Positions 49,675 to 59,841 are shown, counted from the first letter of the stretch. The stretch: DNA of 64,000 nucleotides from Marivita sp046592965 (GCF_046592965.1 NZ_JBISBV010000003.1:62001-126000), one strand, 5' to 3'. Notes: generated by a model not told the origin, from the sequence alone. Numbers and translations are program-made.

Positions 49675-52020
49675 ATGTCCCCGAGGGCCGCATTGATGAT
49701 TCTTTCAAACCGCTCAACGCATGCGTCGCAGCGGCTATACTCCGCAAAAATCCTGCTTGCCGTGTTTTCGGCAGGGTGTCTGATCGTCGGCTTTGCGGCA
49801 CCGTACCCGGCTGTGAAGTCAGGGTTCTACGCCGCAAGCCTCGCCTTCGGCATCGCCGTCCTGTTTGTGCTCGTGACCGCCTTTTGGCGCAACCGACAGC
49901 AGAAGAAAGCGTTTTCCCATATCGCTTTGTTGGTCGAGCATGATGTAGCGGCTTGCGTTCTGGCGGATCTGGACGGGTGCATCCTGCGCGCCAATCTTGC
50001 AGCGGGAAAGACGTTTCGCGCGATGCCGGGGCAGTCCTTGCGCGCAACGCTTGATGCGCAGGCTGCCGATGCGGCGGGGCTTCTGCACCGCGTTCAAAGC
50101 GCGGCGCTCGAAGACGGTATTGCTTCGGAAAATGTGGTCTTGCCCGATAGCCACATGCGGGTTTGCGCGCATCAGGTCGGGCCCAATGCCTTGCTGTGGC
50201 GGCTGGAATTGTTCGAGGGGCGAGGCGCGGACAGCTCCGGCAAGGTGTCCTACCCCACGCTTACCCTGGGGCGGAGCGGGACCGTGCTATGGATGAACGA
50301 GGCGGCACGCACGCTCGCTGGCGGACGGGTGCGGCGGATCGACGATCTGATCGACGATACACCGTTACGACCCGGTGACGTTCATCAAGTCGGCGCGCAC
50401 GGATCGGCGCGCGATTTTGTCGTCAATATTCAACAGGCTGGTTTGGGGCGTGAAGAGGTGGTTCTAGTGCCCTCCGCCGGACCCAGCAGTTGCCCTGCCG
50501 AAAACACAGGGTTCGAAGCGTTGCCCGTGCCGCTGCTGAAGTTGTCGCCGCAAGGCCGGATCGAAGTGGCCAACCGGTCCGCTCGCGAATTGTTGCGGTT
50601 CGATCAGAATGATGTTCCGGCACTGCCGGATGTCATGGAAGGTTTGGGTCGGTCAATTCCCGACTGGCTTGGCGATGCTGCGTCAGGAAAAGGGCTGGGA
50701 CGGTCGGAATTCCTGCGACTCACTCGCTCGGACCGCGAGGTGTTCGTTCAGGTGACGCTCACACGGGTGGTAGAGCGCGGCCGGACATTTCTGGTGGCAG
50801 TTTTGAATGACGCCACCGAGTTGAAGAGCCTCGAGGCGCAATTTGTGCAAAGTCAAAAGATGCAGGCCATCGGCCAGCTAGCTGGAGGCGTGGCGCATGA
50901 TTTCAACAATCTTCTGACCGCAATTTCGGGCCATTGTGATCTGCTGCTTTTGCGCCACGACCAAGGGGATCCCGAATATGGCGATCTGATCCAGATACAC
51001 CAGAACGCCAACCGCGCGGCAGGGCTCGTTGGTCAATTGTTGGCGTTTTCGCGCAAACAGACGCTGCGGCCCGAACGGCTCGACCTGCGCGACACGTTGT
51101 CCGATCTCACGCATCTGTTGAACCGGCTGGTTGGGGAAAAGGTGGTGCTCGAACTTCGCCAGAACCCGGTGCTGCCCTCGATCCGCGCGGATAAACGCCA
51201 GTTGGAGCAAGTCATCATGAACCTCGTCGTCAACGCCCGTGACGCGATGGCCGATGGCGGGACGATCCTGATCGAAACCGATGAACACATGCTTGATGCG
51301 CCATTGCAAAACGGTCGTGCCAAGGTGCCAGAGGGCGACTACGTGGTTGTGCGTGTACAGGACGAGGGCACAGGCATCCCTTCTGACAAATTGGAAAAGG
51401 TGTTCGAGCCGTTCTTCACCACCAAGCGAACCGGCGAGGGCACCGGGCTTGGCCTGTCGACGGTATATGGCATCGTCAAACAGACGGGAGGGTATATTTT
51501 CGTCGACAGCGCGCCGGGCAAGGGCAGCGTGTTTACGTTGATGTTCCCCATTTGCGACGATCCGGTGACGGAAATCCCGACCGTGCCGGAACGACCCGTC
51601 CCGCAGACGGCCGGCTTTGGCGACGGCGTGGTCCTGCTTGTCGAGGACGAGGCACCGGTGCGTGCCTTTGCCTCCCGCGCGTTGGCGCATCGCGGCTTCA
51701 AGGTGATCGAGGCTGCAAGCGCCGAAGATGCGCTTGAACTGCTCAAAGACGAGGATTTGAAGGTGGACGTTTTTGTCACCGACGTGGTCATGCCAGGGCT
51801 CGACGGGCCGAGCTGGGTCCGCAAGGCGCGGGCGAAACGGCCCGACGTGCCGGTGGTGTTCATGTCGGGCTACGCGGAAGACGTGTTCAAATCTCAAGGT
51901 GCGCGGATCGAATCCTCGGCATTCATTGCAAAACCGTTCTCGCTCACCGATCTGACGGCGATCGTTAATCAGCAACTCGTCACCCCGGACACACACGCCA
52001 CAGCGTCACCGGCAGAATGA
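49675..52020 (+). CDS. cckA: Hybrid histidine kinase, CckA type
   Basis: A 781-aa sensor kinase with two N-terminal membrane helices (about 20-65), two PAS-like regions, HisKA with H408 in GGVAHDFNNLL, an HATPase domain (NLVVNARDAM, DEGTGIP, GEGTGLGLSTVYGIV) and a C-terminal receiver with D703 in VFVTDVVMPG. This layout matches CckA, which feeds phosphate through ChpT to CtrA and controls cell cycle, motility and gene transfer agents in Rhodobacteraceae. A TTG at 49651 is open, but the ATG at 49675 follows a GGCGGGAACGAG stretch and is preferred. Confidence 0.88.
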   Translation: MSPRAALMILSNRSTHASQRLYSAKILLAVFSAGCLIVGFAAPYPAVKSGFYAASLAFGIAVLFVLVTAFWRNRQQKKAFSHIALLVEHDVAACVLADLDGCILRANLAAGKTFRAMPGQSLRATLDAQAADAAGLLHRVQSAALEDGIASENVVLPDSHMRVCAHQVGPNALLWRLELFEGRGADSSGKVSYPTLTLGRSGTVLWMNEAARTLAGGRVRRIDDLIDDTPLRPGDVHQVGAHGSARDFVVNIQQAGLGREEVVLVPSAGPSSCPAENTGFEALPVPLLKLSPQGRIEVANRSARELLRFDQNDVPALPDVMEGLGRSIPDWLGDAASGKGLGRSEFLRLTRSDREVFVQVTLTRVVERGRTFLVAVLNDATELKSLEAQFVQSQKMQAIGQLAGGVAHDFNNLLTAISGHCDLLLLRHDQGDPEYGDLIQIHQNANRAAGLVGQLLAFSRKQTLRPERLDLRDTLSDLTHLLNRLVGEKVVLELRQNPVLPSIRADKRQLEQVIMNLVVNARDAMADGGTILIETDEHMLDAPLQNGRAKVPEGDYVVVRVQDEGTGIPSDKLEKVFEPFFTTKRTGEGTGLGLSTVYGIVKQTGGYIFVDSAPGKGSVFTLMFPICDDPVTEIPTVPERPVPQTAGFGDGVVLLVEDEAPVRAFASRALAHRGFKVIEAASAEDALELLKDEDLKVDVFVTDVVMPGLDGPSWVRKARAKRPDVPVVFMSGYAEDVFKSQGARIESSAFIAKPFSLTDLTAIVNQQLVTPDTHATASPAE

Positions 52021-52026
52021 TGTGCG

Positions 52027-52632
52027 TCAGGGTCGACCTGGCGCAATCCGATCCCAAAGATCGAAATCCGCTGCGCGATATCTGCGCACCAGTTCTTCGG
52101 TTTCGGCGGAAACCTGCAAGTCGCGCTTTGGCGAGACGTTGATCGGGACAATTTCCGGTAGCACCCCGAGTTTCGATTGCAGGAATGTTTGCAGCGCTGC
52201 CTGCTCTTCATACCGAAAAAGGTGCGTGACTTTGATGCCGTTCGGCCGAGCTTCCACGAATTTCGATTGCGCACCGACATTGGCAAACGCGGGGGGCGCG
52301 TCCTGACAGGCGGCGTGCAGGAATTGGTCGAAAGTCACGTCTCGTGTCGATGTGGGCTGTCCGGTCAGGTTTTCGCGCTGTCGATAGCGATACCAGCTTC
52401 CCAACCATGAAAGCGGCTCGCGAATGACGGCAGCCAGTTCGAGATCATCGCCGCCCATCTTGTCGAACATCGGTCTGAAGAACCGGTTGTAGCGGTAGAG
52501 CGGCGCGTGTTTCAGTTCTGGTGGATCATTCACCACCATCGACGCGCGCGGAGCCAGTGCGCGCATATAGGCCTGGGTTCCGGTCTTGGGCACCGATAGC
52601 AGCACAAGCCGTTCTTTCCAGAACACCAACAT
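52027..52632 (-). CDS. Sulfotransferase-family protein
   Basis: A 201-aa protein with the 5'-phosphosulfate-binding loop SVPKTGTQAYMRAL (near residue 13) and a 3'-phosphate-binding region AVIREPLSWLGSWYRYR (near residue 68), as in small bacterial sulfotransferase-like proteins. The acceptor is unknown. The gene ends 6 bp from the convergent cckA stop and is divergent from recA. It has no signal peptide. Confidence 0.75.
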   Translation of the reverse strand: MLVFWKERLVLLSVPKTGTQAYMRALAPRASMVVNDPPELKHAPLYRYNRFFRPMFDKMGGDDLELAAVIREPLSWLGSWYRYRQRENLTGQPTSTRDVTFDQFLHAACQDAPPAFANVGAQSKFVEARPNGIKVTHLFRYEEQAALQTFLQSKLGVLPEIVPINVSPKRDLQVSAETEELVRRYRAADFDLWDRIAPGRP

Positions 52633-52742
52633 TCACGCCCCCCACGTTTTCAGTGTCCATAAACCACTCCTTAATCATTCCACGCAACAGTCGTTATCAG
52701 AATTAAGTTGATTTGTTCTTGTTTTGATCTCATATACGAAAA

Positions 52743-52757
52743 GAACAAGAGGCGAAC
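52743..52757. promoter_or_regulatory. LexA (SOS) box upstream of recA
   Basis: GAAC-N7-GAAC is the reverse complement of the alphaproteobacterial LexA site GTTC-N7-GTTC, 51 bp before the recA ATG. A near-match, GTTC-N7-GATC, lies at 52715-52729. Confidence 0.8.
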
Positions 52758-52808
52758 AAAAGCAGCAATTGCCGCCCGTGACCGGGTGTGGAATAAGGAT
52801 CAAAAGCA

Positions 52809-53885
52809 ATGGCAACGGCAGATCTCCTGACTATGGACAGCAAGCGCGACGCGAACAAACAGAAAGCCCTCGATTCTGCCCTGGCGCAGATCGAACGCCA
52901 GTTCGGCAAAGGGTCGATCATGAAACTGGGTGGCGAAAATGCGATCCGCGACATCGAGTCGACATCGACCGGATCGCTGGGCCTTGATATCGCGCTTGGC
53001 ATCGGCGGCCTGCCGAAGGGCCGCATCATCGAAATCTATGGCCCCGAAAGCTCCGGCAAGACGACGCTTACGTTGCATGTCGTTGCGGAAGAACAGAAAA
53101 AAGGCGGCGTTTGCGCCTTTGTGGATGCCGAGCACGCGCTTGATCCGCAATATGCCAAGAAACTGGGCGTCGATCTGGACGAACTGCTGATTTCGCAGCC
53201 CGACACCGGTGAACAAGCTCTTGAGATTGTGGACACATTGGTCCGCTCCGGAGCCGTTAACCTGGTCGTCGTCGATTCGGTCGCGGCGCTTACGCCGAAA
53301 TCCGAACTCGAAGGCGATATGGGCGACAGCAGCGTCGGCGTTCATGCCCGACTGATGAGCCAGGCGATGCGCAAACTGACCGGTTCGATCTCGCGGTCCA
53401 ACTGCATGGTCATATTCATCAACCAGATCCGGATGAAGATCGGCGTCATGTTCGGGTCTCCCGAAACCACGACCGGCGGCAACGCGTTGAAATTCTACAG
53501 TTCGGTGCGGCTCGATATTCGCCGTATCGGCGCGATCAAGGATCGCGATGAAGTGGTCGGCAATGCCACGCGCGTGAAAGTGGTGAAAAACAAGGTGGCG
53601 CCGCCGTTCAAGCAGGTCGAATTCGACATCATGTATGGTGAAGGTATCTCGAAAATGGGAGAACTCATCGATCTGGGCGTCAAAGCCGGTGTGGTTGAAA
53701 AATCCGGCGCCTGGTATTCCTATGGCGACGAACGCATCGGGCAGGGCCGCGAGAACGCCAAGACGTTCTTGCGCGAGAACAAGCGCGTGGCCCTTGATAT
53801 CGAAGACAAGATCCGCGCCGCGCATGGTTTAGAATTCGACATGAGTGCCGAAAAAGACGGCGACGACGATATCGTCGAATCCTGA
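52809..53885 (+). CDS. recA: Recombinase RecA
   Basis: A 358-aa recombination and SOS co-protease protein. It has Walker A GPESSGKTT (near residue 77), VDAEHALDP, the L1 region, MFGSPETTTGGNALKFYSS in loop L2, and an acidic C-terminal tail (EKDGDDDIVES). Length and sequence are normal and there is no intein. AAGGA stands before the ATG. The SOS box just upstream indicates LexA control. Confidence 0.98.
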   Translation: MATADLLTMDSKRDANKQKALDSALAQIERQFGKGSIMKLGGENAIRDIESTSTGSLGLDIALGIGGLPKGRIIEIYGPESSGKTTLTLHVVAEEQKKGGVCAFVDAEHALDPQYAKKLGVDLDELLISQPDTGEQALEIVDTLVRSGAVNLVVVDSVAALTPKSELEGDMGDSSVGVHARLMSQAMRKLTGSISRSNCMVIFINQIRMKIGVMFGSPETTTGGNALKFYSSVRLDIRRIGAIKDRDEVVGNATRVKVVKNKVAPPFKQVEFDIMYGEGISKMGELIDLGVKAGVVEKSGAWYSYGDERIGQGRENAKTFLRENKRVALDIEDKIRAAHGLEFDMSAEKDGDDDIVES

Positions 53886-53944
53886 CGAAACGCAGACGGC
53901 GACTGCAGAAATGCCCCGGATCGGGACGTCGATCTGAGAATACT

Positions 53945-53980
53945 CGGGAACAGGGCAGCCGACGGGCGGCCCTGTTTCCG
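53945..53980 (+). terminator. Hairpin after recA
   Basis: A 12-bp stem (53945-53956 with 53969-53980, one G-U pair, 12-nt loop) lies 60 bp behind the recA stop. Only two Us follow, so termination would be imperfect. The remaining 180-bp recA-alaS gap shows nothing else. Confidence 0.5.
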
Positions 53981-54065
53981 TTATGGGGCCGCAATCCGGT
54001 AGACAGCGCTGGGGCCAAACGATATTCGAAACCGAACCCAAAATACCCGCAGGTCAGGTCTTGTC

Positions 54066-56744
54066 ATGCCAACGCTGAACGATATTCGCTCCACTTTTCT
54101 GAACTACTTCGAAAAGCAGGATCATGAAGTGGTGCCATCAAGCCCGTTGGTGCCGCGCAACGATCCCACGCTGATGTTCGTCAATTCGGGCATGGTGCAG
54201 TTCAAGAACCTGTTCACCGGGGTCGAACACCGCGACTATCAGCGCGCCGCGACTGCGCAGAAATGCGTGCGCGCGGGGGGCAAGCACAATGACCTCGACA
54301 ATGTGGGCTACACCGCGCGCCACCACACGTTTTTCGAAATGCTCGGCAATTTTAGTTTCGGTGATTACTTCAAATCCGAGGCGATTCCGTACGCATGGGA
54401 ACTGCTCACCAAGGAATTCGACATTCCCAAAGACCGGTTGCTGGTCACGGTGTACCACACCGACGACGAGGCGGCGGAGATCTGGAAGAAAGTGGCCGGC
54501 TTGCCGGACGACCGGATCATACGGATCGCCACGAACGACAATTTCTGGATGATGGGCCCGACAGGACCATGCGGACCATGTACCGAGATTTTCTTTGACC
54601 ACGGCGACAAGTATTGGGGCGGCCCTCCGGGAACGCCCGAGGAGGATGGCGACCGGTTTGTTGAAATCTGGAATCTGGTTTTCATGCAGTACCAGCAATT
54701 CGAGGACGGGACCCGCACCGAATTGTCGGCGCAATCCATCGACACCGGCATGGGGATCGAGCGGGTGGCGGCGCTTCTTCAGGGCACCAACGACAATTAC
54801 GCCACCGATCTCATGCGCTCTCTGATCGAAGCCAGCGCCGATGTGTCCTCGACCTATCCGGATGGACCGGGCAAGACGCATCACAGGGTGATCGCGGACC
54901 ACCTGCGCTCGACATCGTTCCTGATCGCGGATGGCGTGATGCCAAGCAATGACGGGCGCGGTTATGTCCTGCGCCGGATCATGCGGCGCGCGATGCGGCA
55001 TGCGCATCTGTTGGGCGCGCAAGATCCGATGATGTATAAACTTGTGCCGGCTTTGGTGCGCCAGATGGGTGCAGCCTATCCCGAACTGGGCCGCGCGCAG
55101 CCGCTCATCGAAGAGACATTGCGGCTTGAGGAGACACGTTTTAAGCAGACGCTGGATCGCGGGTTGAAACTGCTTGATGACGAACTGGGCGGCTTGCCCG
55201 AGGATGCGCCGCTTCCCGGTGCGGCGGCGTTCAAGCTTTACGACACTTACGGGTTTCCGCTCGATCTCACGCAGGATGCGTTGCGCGAAAAAGGTCGCAA
55301 CGTTGACACGGCAGGTTTCGACACTGCCATGGCCGATCAAAAGGCCAAGGCGCGTGCGGCTTGGTCCGGTTCTGGTGAAGCGGCAGACGCGGCGATCTGG
55401 TTTGATCTGGCCGAGACACATGGCGCCACCGATTTTCTGGGCTATGACACCGAAACAGCCGAGGGTCAGATTCTGGCGCTCATCAAGGACGGCGCGGAGG
55501 TGAACTCTCTCTCGACGGGCGAAAGCGGCTGGGTCGTGTTGAACCAGACGCCGTTTTATGGCGAAGCGGGGGGGCAGGTGGGTGACACCGGCTGGCTGCG
55601 CCGATTGGCCAACGAAGACGATCAGGCCGAAGTGACGGATACGCATCGGATGGGCGGAGGCAAGGTGTTTGCCCATCACGTCACCATCCAAGGCGGCACC
55701 TTCGGCAAGAACGACGCGGTGCAACTTGAGGTCGATCATCGCCGCCGCACCTCGATCCGCGCCAACCACTCTGCGACCCACCTGTTGCACGAAGCGTTGC
55801 GCCGCGCGCTTGGGGATCATGTGGTGCAGCGCGGCTCGTTGAACGCGCCGGATCGGCTGCGGTTCGATTTCAGCCACGGCAAGGCGTTGACGCTGGAGGA
55901 ATTGAATCAGGTCGAGGCCGAGGTCAACGACTATATCCGCCAGAACGCGACGGTCGATACCCGCATCATGACTCCCGATGACGCGCGCAACATTGGCGCG
56001 CAGGCGCTGTTTGGTGAGAAATACGGCGACGAGGTTCGTGTCGTGTCGATGGGCAAGCGGTCGGGTTCGGGCAAGGGTGGAACCGGCGACACCTATTCGC
56101 TGGAACTGTGCGGCGGCACCCATGTCGCGCGCACCGGAGATATCGGCGTGTTCGTCACGATGGGCGACAGCGCGTCGAGCGCGGGCGTGCGTCGGATCGA
56201 AGCCCTGACGGGCGCGGAGGCGTTCGCGTATCTGTCGCAGCAGGATCATCGTCTGGCCGAAACGGCGCTGGAATTGAAGGCGCAGGCCGCCGATGTTCCG
56301 GCGCGGGTGCGCGCGTTGCTGGACGAGCGCAAGGCACTCTCCAACGAGGTTGCGCAACTGCGCCGCGAATTAGCGATGTCGGGCGGCGCCGGGCAGACGG
56401 GCGGCGCTGAGTCGCGCGAGATCAATGGCGTCAAGTTCATGGCGCAGGTGCTCTCGGGTGTGTCGGGAAAGGATTTGCCACCTCTGATCGACGCGCACAA
56501 ATCGCAGTTGGGCTCGGGCGCGGTGCTGTTGATCGCGGATACCGGCGGCAAAGCGGCTGTTGCGGCAGGCGTCACGCCGGATTTGACGGCGACGCTATCG
56601 GCGGTTGATCTGGTCAAAGCCGCCGTGGCAGAGTTGGGCGGCAAGGGCGGCGGTGGCCGTCCGGACATGGCGCAGGGCGGCGGCGCGTCGGCAGAGAATG
56701 CTCAATCCGCCATCAAGGCCGCCGAAGCTGTTTTGGGAGGATAA
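54066..56744 (+). CDS. alaS: Alanyl-tRNA synthetase
   Basis: Charges tRNA-Ala. The 892-aa protein is complete: the class II catalytic core starts LNDIRSTFLNYFEKQDHEVV, with motif-2 loop ARHHTFFEMLGNFSFGDYFK. The editing domain has zinc-type ligands in NHSATHLLH and CGGTHVART. The coiled-coil/oligomerisation part is followed by a Gly-rich C-Ala end (GGKGGGGRPDMAQGGG). A 739-codon antisense frame across it is a codon-bias shadow. Confidence 0.97.
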   Translation: MPTLNDIRSTFLNYFEKQDHEVVPSSPLVPRNDPTLMFVNSGMVQFKNLFTGVEHRDYQRAATAQKCVRAGGKHNDLDNVGYTARHHTFFEMLGNFSFGDYFKSEAIPYAWELLTKEFDIPKDRLLVTVYHTDDEAAEIWKKVAGLPDDRIIRIATNDNFWMMGPTGPCGPCTEIFFDHGDKYWGGPPGTPEEDGDRFVEIWNLVFMQYQQFEDGTRTELSAQSIDTGMGIERVAALLQGTNDNYATDLMRSLIEASADVSSTYPDGPGKTHHRVIADHLRSTSFLIADGVMPSNDGRGYVLRRIMRRAMRHAHLLGAQDPMMYKLVPALVRQMGAAYPELGRAQPLIEETLRLEETRFKQTLDRGLKLLDDELGGLPEDAPLPGAAAFKLYDTYGFPLDLTQDALREKGRNVDTAGFDTAMADQKAKARAAWSGSGEAADAAIWFDLAETHGATDFLGYDTETAEGQILALIKDGAEVNSLSTGESGWVVLNQTPFYGEAGGQVGDTGWLRRLANEDDQAEVTDTHRMGGGKVFAHHVTIQGGTFGKNDAVQLEVDHRRRTSIRANHSATHLLHEALRRALGDHVVQRGSLNAPDRLRFDFSHGKALTLEELNQVEAEVNDYIRQNATVDTRIMTPDDARNIGAQALFGEKYGDEVRVVSMGKRSGSGKGGTGDTYSLELCGGTHVARTGDIGVFVTMGDSASSAGVRRIEALTGAEAFAYLSQQDHRLAETALELKAQAADVPARVRALLDERKALSNEVAQLRRELAMSGGAGQTGGAESREINGVKFMAQVLSGVSGKDLPPLIDAHKSQLGSGAVLLIADTGGKAAVAAGVTPDLTATLSAVDLVKAAVAELGGKGGGGRPDMAQGGGASAENAQSAIKAAEAVLGG

Positions 56745-56747
56745 GTC

Positions 56748-57035
56748 ATGCCCGCACTCTGGATTGCGCACGTTACCGTGACCGACGCCGAGGCATATGC
56801 CAAATACGCCGAGCTTGCCGGACCGGCGATTGCCAAGCATGGCGGGCATTTCATTGCCCGCGGCGGTCGTTACAAACAACTGGAAGGTCAGGAACGGCCG
56901 CGCAATGTGGTGGCCCAATTCCCGTCGCTGGAGGCGGCCGAGACCTGCTACAACAGTCCTGAATACCAACAGGCGCTCGACCACGCGCGCGATGCGTCCC
57001 AGCGCGAATTGCTGATCGTCGAAACCTCTGAGTAA
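56748..57035 (+). CDS. DUF1330 protein
   Basis: A 95-aa dimeric alpha-beta-barrel-type protein (DUF1330): ALWIAHVTVTDAEAYAKYAEL, then AIAKHGGHFIARGG and the RNVVAQFPSLEAAETCYNSPEYQ core. Function is unknown; relatives are small cytoplasmic proteins with a ferredoxin-like fold. The start lies 3 bp after the alaS stop and is probably on the same transcript. Confidence 0.85.
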   Translation: MPALWIAHVTVTDAEAYAKYAELAGPAIAKHGGHFIARGGRYKQLEGQERPRNVVAQFPSLEAAETCYNSPEYQQALDHARDASQRELLIVETSE

Positions 57036-57038
57036 CGT

Positions 57039-57062
57039 GGATGGGCCTTGAAACGCCCATCC
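57039..57062. terminator. Stem-loop between convergent DUF1330 and typA
   Basis: GGATGGGC/GCCCATCC is an 8-bp perfect stem with an 8-nt loop between the two 3' ends. No strong T tract is present on either side. Confidence 0.55.
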
Positions 57063-57080
57063 GACGCTTTCCAGATTAGC

Positions 57081-58901
57081 TTATACCGATTTTGACATCC
57101 GCTTGCGCTCATGCGGATCAAGATAGCGCTTGCGCAGACGGATGGCGTTCGGCGTCACCTCGACCAGTTCGTCGTCGTTGATATAAGCGATCGCTTCTTC
57201 GAGCGACAAGGTGATGGGCGTGGTCAGGCGAACCGCGTCATCCGTTCCGGACGCGCGCACGTTTGTCAGCTTCTTGCCCTTCAGCGGGTTCACTTCGAGA
57301 TCGTTTTCGCGGCTGTGTTCGCCGATGATCATGCCTGTGTAAATCGCCTCCTGCGCGCCGATGAACATGCGGCCCCGATCTTCGAGGTTCCAGAGGGCGT
57401 AGGCCACCGAGGTGCCGTTTTCCATCGAAATCAGAACGCCTGCGCGACGGCCCGGAATGGCACCCTTGTGCGGGGTCCAGCCGTGGAAGACCCGGTTGAG
57501 AACGCCGGTGCCACGGGTGTCGGTCAGGAATTCGCCGTGATAGCCGATCAGCCCGCGCGACGGGACATGCGCGATGATCCGCGTCTTTCCAGCGCCTGCG
57601 GGGCGCATCTCGACCAGTTCGCCTTTGCGCGAGCCTGTCAGTTTCTCGATCACAGCGCCGGAGTATTCGTCATCGACGTCGATCGTCGCTTCCTCAACCG
57701 GCTCGAGCATTTTGCCGTCATCGCCTTCCTTCATGATCACCTGCGGACGCGAGATCGACAATTCGAACCCCTCGCGGCGCATGTTTTCGATCAGAACGCC
57801 CATCTGCAATTCGCCGCGTCCCGACACCTCGAAGGCTTCGCCGCCCGGAGTGTCGTTGACCTTGATTGCAACGTTGGATTCCGCCTCTTTCATCAGACGG
57901 TCCCGGATCACGCGAGACTGTACTTTCTTGCCGTCCCGACCGGCCAGCGGGCTGTCGTTGATCCCGAAGGTCACGGTGATCGTGGGCGGGTCGATGGGCT
58001 GTGCTTCCAGCGGCTCATCAACCGCCAGCGCACAAATCGTGTCGGCCACGGTCGCCTTGGACATTCCGGCGAGGCTGACGATATCGCCCGCCAGTGCCTC
58101 GTCGATGTCTTGCGGACCAAGGCCGCGGAACGCCTGGATCTTGGTGACGCGGAACTGCTCGATCTTCTGGCCCACGCGGCTCAGCGCCTGCACGGTCTGG
58201 CCCACCTTGAGCCGTCCGGTTTCGACACGCCCCGTGAGAATGCGACCGACAAAAGGGTCCGATCCCAGTGTCACGGCCAACATGCGGAAATCCTCGTTCT
58301 GCTTCTTGACCTGCTTGGGCGGGGGGACGTGGTCGATCACCAGTTTGAACAGGGCATCGAGGTTCTCGCGCTTGCCGTTCAGATCGGTGTCGGCCCAGCC
58401 CGACCGGCCAGAGGCGTAGAGATGCGGGAAGTCGAGTTGGTCTTCGTTGGCATCTAGCGATGCGAAAAGATCGAAGCATTCGTCCAGCGCGCGGTCGGGC
58501 TCGGCGTCGGGTTTGTCCACCTTGTTGAGCACCACGATCGGACGCAGCCCAAGCGCCAGCGCCTTGGAGGTCACGAACTTGGTTTGCGGCATCGGCCCTT
58601 CGGCCGCATCGACCAGCAGCACCACGCCATCCACCATCGACAGGATCCGTTCCACTTCGCCACCGAAATCGGCGTGGCCGGGGGTGTCGACGATATTGAT
58701 GCGCGTGCCTTTCCATTCGACCGATGTGGCCTTGGCCAGAATCGTGATGCCGCGCTCGCGCTCCAGATCGTTGCTGTCCATCGCCCGTTCGGCGACGGCC
58801 TGATTGGCGCGGAAGGCTCCGGATTGCTTGAGCAATTCGTCCACCAGTGTGGTCTTGCCGTGGTCAACGTGGGCGATAATCGCAATGTTGCGAAGGTCCA
58901 T
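57081..58901 (-). CDS. typA: Ribosome-associated GTPase TypA/BipA
   Basis: A 606-aa translational GTPase involved in ribosome assembly and stress or cold adaptation. G1 AHVDHGKTT (near residue 10), G3 DTPGHADF and G4 NKVDKP are intact, and SRGLIGYHGEFLTDTRG marks the BipA-specific C-terminal domain, with HERKRMSKS at the end. Length is normal. It stands alone on the minus strand. Confidence 0.96.
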   Translation of the reverse strand: MDLRNIAIIAHVDHGKTTLVDELLKQSGAFRANQAVAERAMDSNDLERERGITILAKATSVEWKGTRINIVDTPGHADFGGEVERILSMVDGVVLLVDAAEGPMPQTKFVTSKALALGLRPIVVLNKVDKPDAEPDRALDECFDLFASLDANEDQLDFPHLYASGRSGWADTDLNGKRENLDALFKLVIDHVPPPKQVKKQNEDFRMLAVTLGSDPFVGRILTGRVETGRLKVGQTVQALSRVGQKIEQFRVTKIQAFRGLGPQDIDEALAGDIVSLAGMSKATVADTICALAVDEPLEAQPIDPPTITVTFGINDSPLAGRDGKKVQSRVIRDRLMKEAESNVAIKVNDTPGGEAFEVSGRGELQMGVLIENMRREGFELSISRPQVIMKEGDDGKMLEPVEEATIDVDDEYSGAVIEKLTGSRKGELVEMRPAGAGKTRIIAHVPSRGLIGYHGEFLTDTRGTGVLNRVFHGWTPHKGAIPGRRAGVLISMENGTSVAYALWNLEDRGRMFIGAQEAIYTGMIIGEHSRENDLEVNPLKGKKLTNVRASGTDDAVRLTTPITLSLEEAIAYINDDELVEVTPNAIRLRKRYLDPHERKRMSKSV

Positions 58902-59231
58902 GAAATTCTATCTCGTGCTGGAATGATGTGGGCGGGGGTTACAAGCCTGCGTCTGAGAACACCAGCAAAAAAGGCGATGCTTTACAGATCGAAAAGCTGT
59001 CTCATAAATATCACCACTGCGGTATCACCTGCGCGTGATCGAAAACAGGCGGAAATTGACCTATTCGCACCCGTTTCCTAAGCAGGGAATGGCCGGAATT
59101 TCATCTTAATTCTCAAAGCCGTGTCCGGCCTCTTGAAACTTTCCGCTGCATACCGAAGTTAAGGCCAAGAGCGGGGCACATATTGTGTCGCGCTGCTTGA
59201 ACGCGAAACAACCCCTGAGAAAGGACATCGC
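58902..59231. other. typA-omp divergent region, no gene seen
   Basis: These 330 bp contain no supported ORF or RNA gene. TTGAAA at 59133-59138 could be a -35 element for the outer-membrane gene, but no matching -10 stands out. Confidence 0.5.
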
Positions 59232-59813
59232 ATGAAACGAATTCTATTGAGCACCGCGTTTGTCGCATCCGCCGCAACTGCAACCTATGCCGGCAGCGCC
59301 GACATGGCAGTGGTCGAGCCCGTCATTGCCCAGCCCGTAACTGTCGCGCCCGCGCAGATCGGTGGCAACTGGACTGGCGGCTACGGCGGTCTGAGCCTTG
59401 GCAAAGCCTGGGTCGAGGACGACAACTTTGACGACAGCGAAATGGTCTATGGCGTCCACGGCGGTTACGATTACGATTTCGGTAGCTTCGTCCTCGGTGG
59501 CGAACTCGACTACCAGACCGGTGAAGACCTCAACCTCGGTGCCGAAGATGTCGATGACGTTGTGCGCCTGAAGATGCGTGCCGGTTACGACCTTGACCGC
59601 ACACTGGTTTACGGTGTTGTCGGTGCAGCGCAGCTGAACACAGACAACTTCGACGACACAGGTTGGGTTGCAGGCCTTGGTGCTGAATACCTCGTGACCG
59701 ACAATGTCAGCCTCGGTGCGGAATATCTGTACCACCAGTTCGACGATTTCGACGACACTGGCAATGACATCGACGCCGACACGTTTTCGCTGCGGGCCAA
59801 CTTCCGCTTCTAA
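59232..59813 (+). CDS. Small outer-membrane beta-barrel protein
   Basis: A 193-aa protein with a signal peptide (about 1-20, cleavage after TYA) and repeating amphipathic strands such as GYGGLSLGKAWVED, GVHGGYDYDFG and VSLGAEYLYHQF. It ends in RANFRF with the C-terminal Phe that outer-membrane proteins use for BAM insertion. This fits the Omp25/OmpX-like eight-stranded porin-like family. Asp-rich turns (FDDFDDTGNDIDAD) may bind cations. GAGAAAGG precedes the ATG and a strong terminator follows, so it is probably a monocistronic, well expressed gene. Confidence 0.85.
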   Translation: MKRILLSTAFVASAATATYAGSADMAVVEPVIAQPVTVAPAQIGGNWTGGYGGLSLGKAWVEDDNFDDSEMVYGVHGGYDYDFGSFVLGGELDYQTGEDLNLGAEDVDDVVRLKMRAGYDLDRTLVYGVVGAAQLNTDNFDDTGWVAGLGAEYLVTDNVSLGAEYLYHQFDDFDDTGNDIDADTFSLRANFRF

Positions 59814-59841
59814 GTTCGCGACCCTGTCGTAAGTCATCTAG

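Noticed and set aside
54138..56357. 739-codon open frame antisense to alaS
   Set aside because: It is the complement of a certain gene in a GC-rich genome, has no recognisable domain or ribosome site, and its composition (Arg, His, Ala, Gly) is that of a codon-bias shadow.
57111..58457. 448-codon open frame antisense to typA
   Set aside because: Fully inside the typA gene on the other strand, no domain, shadow composition.
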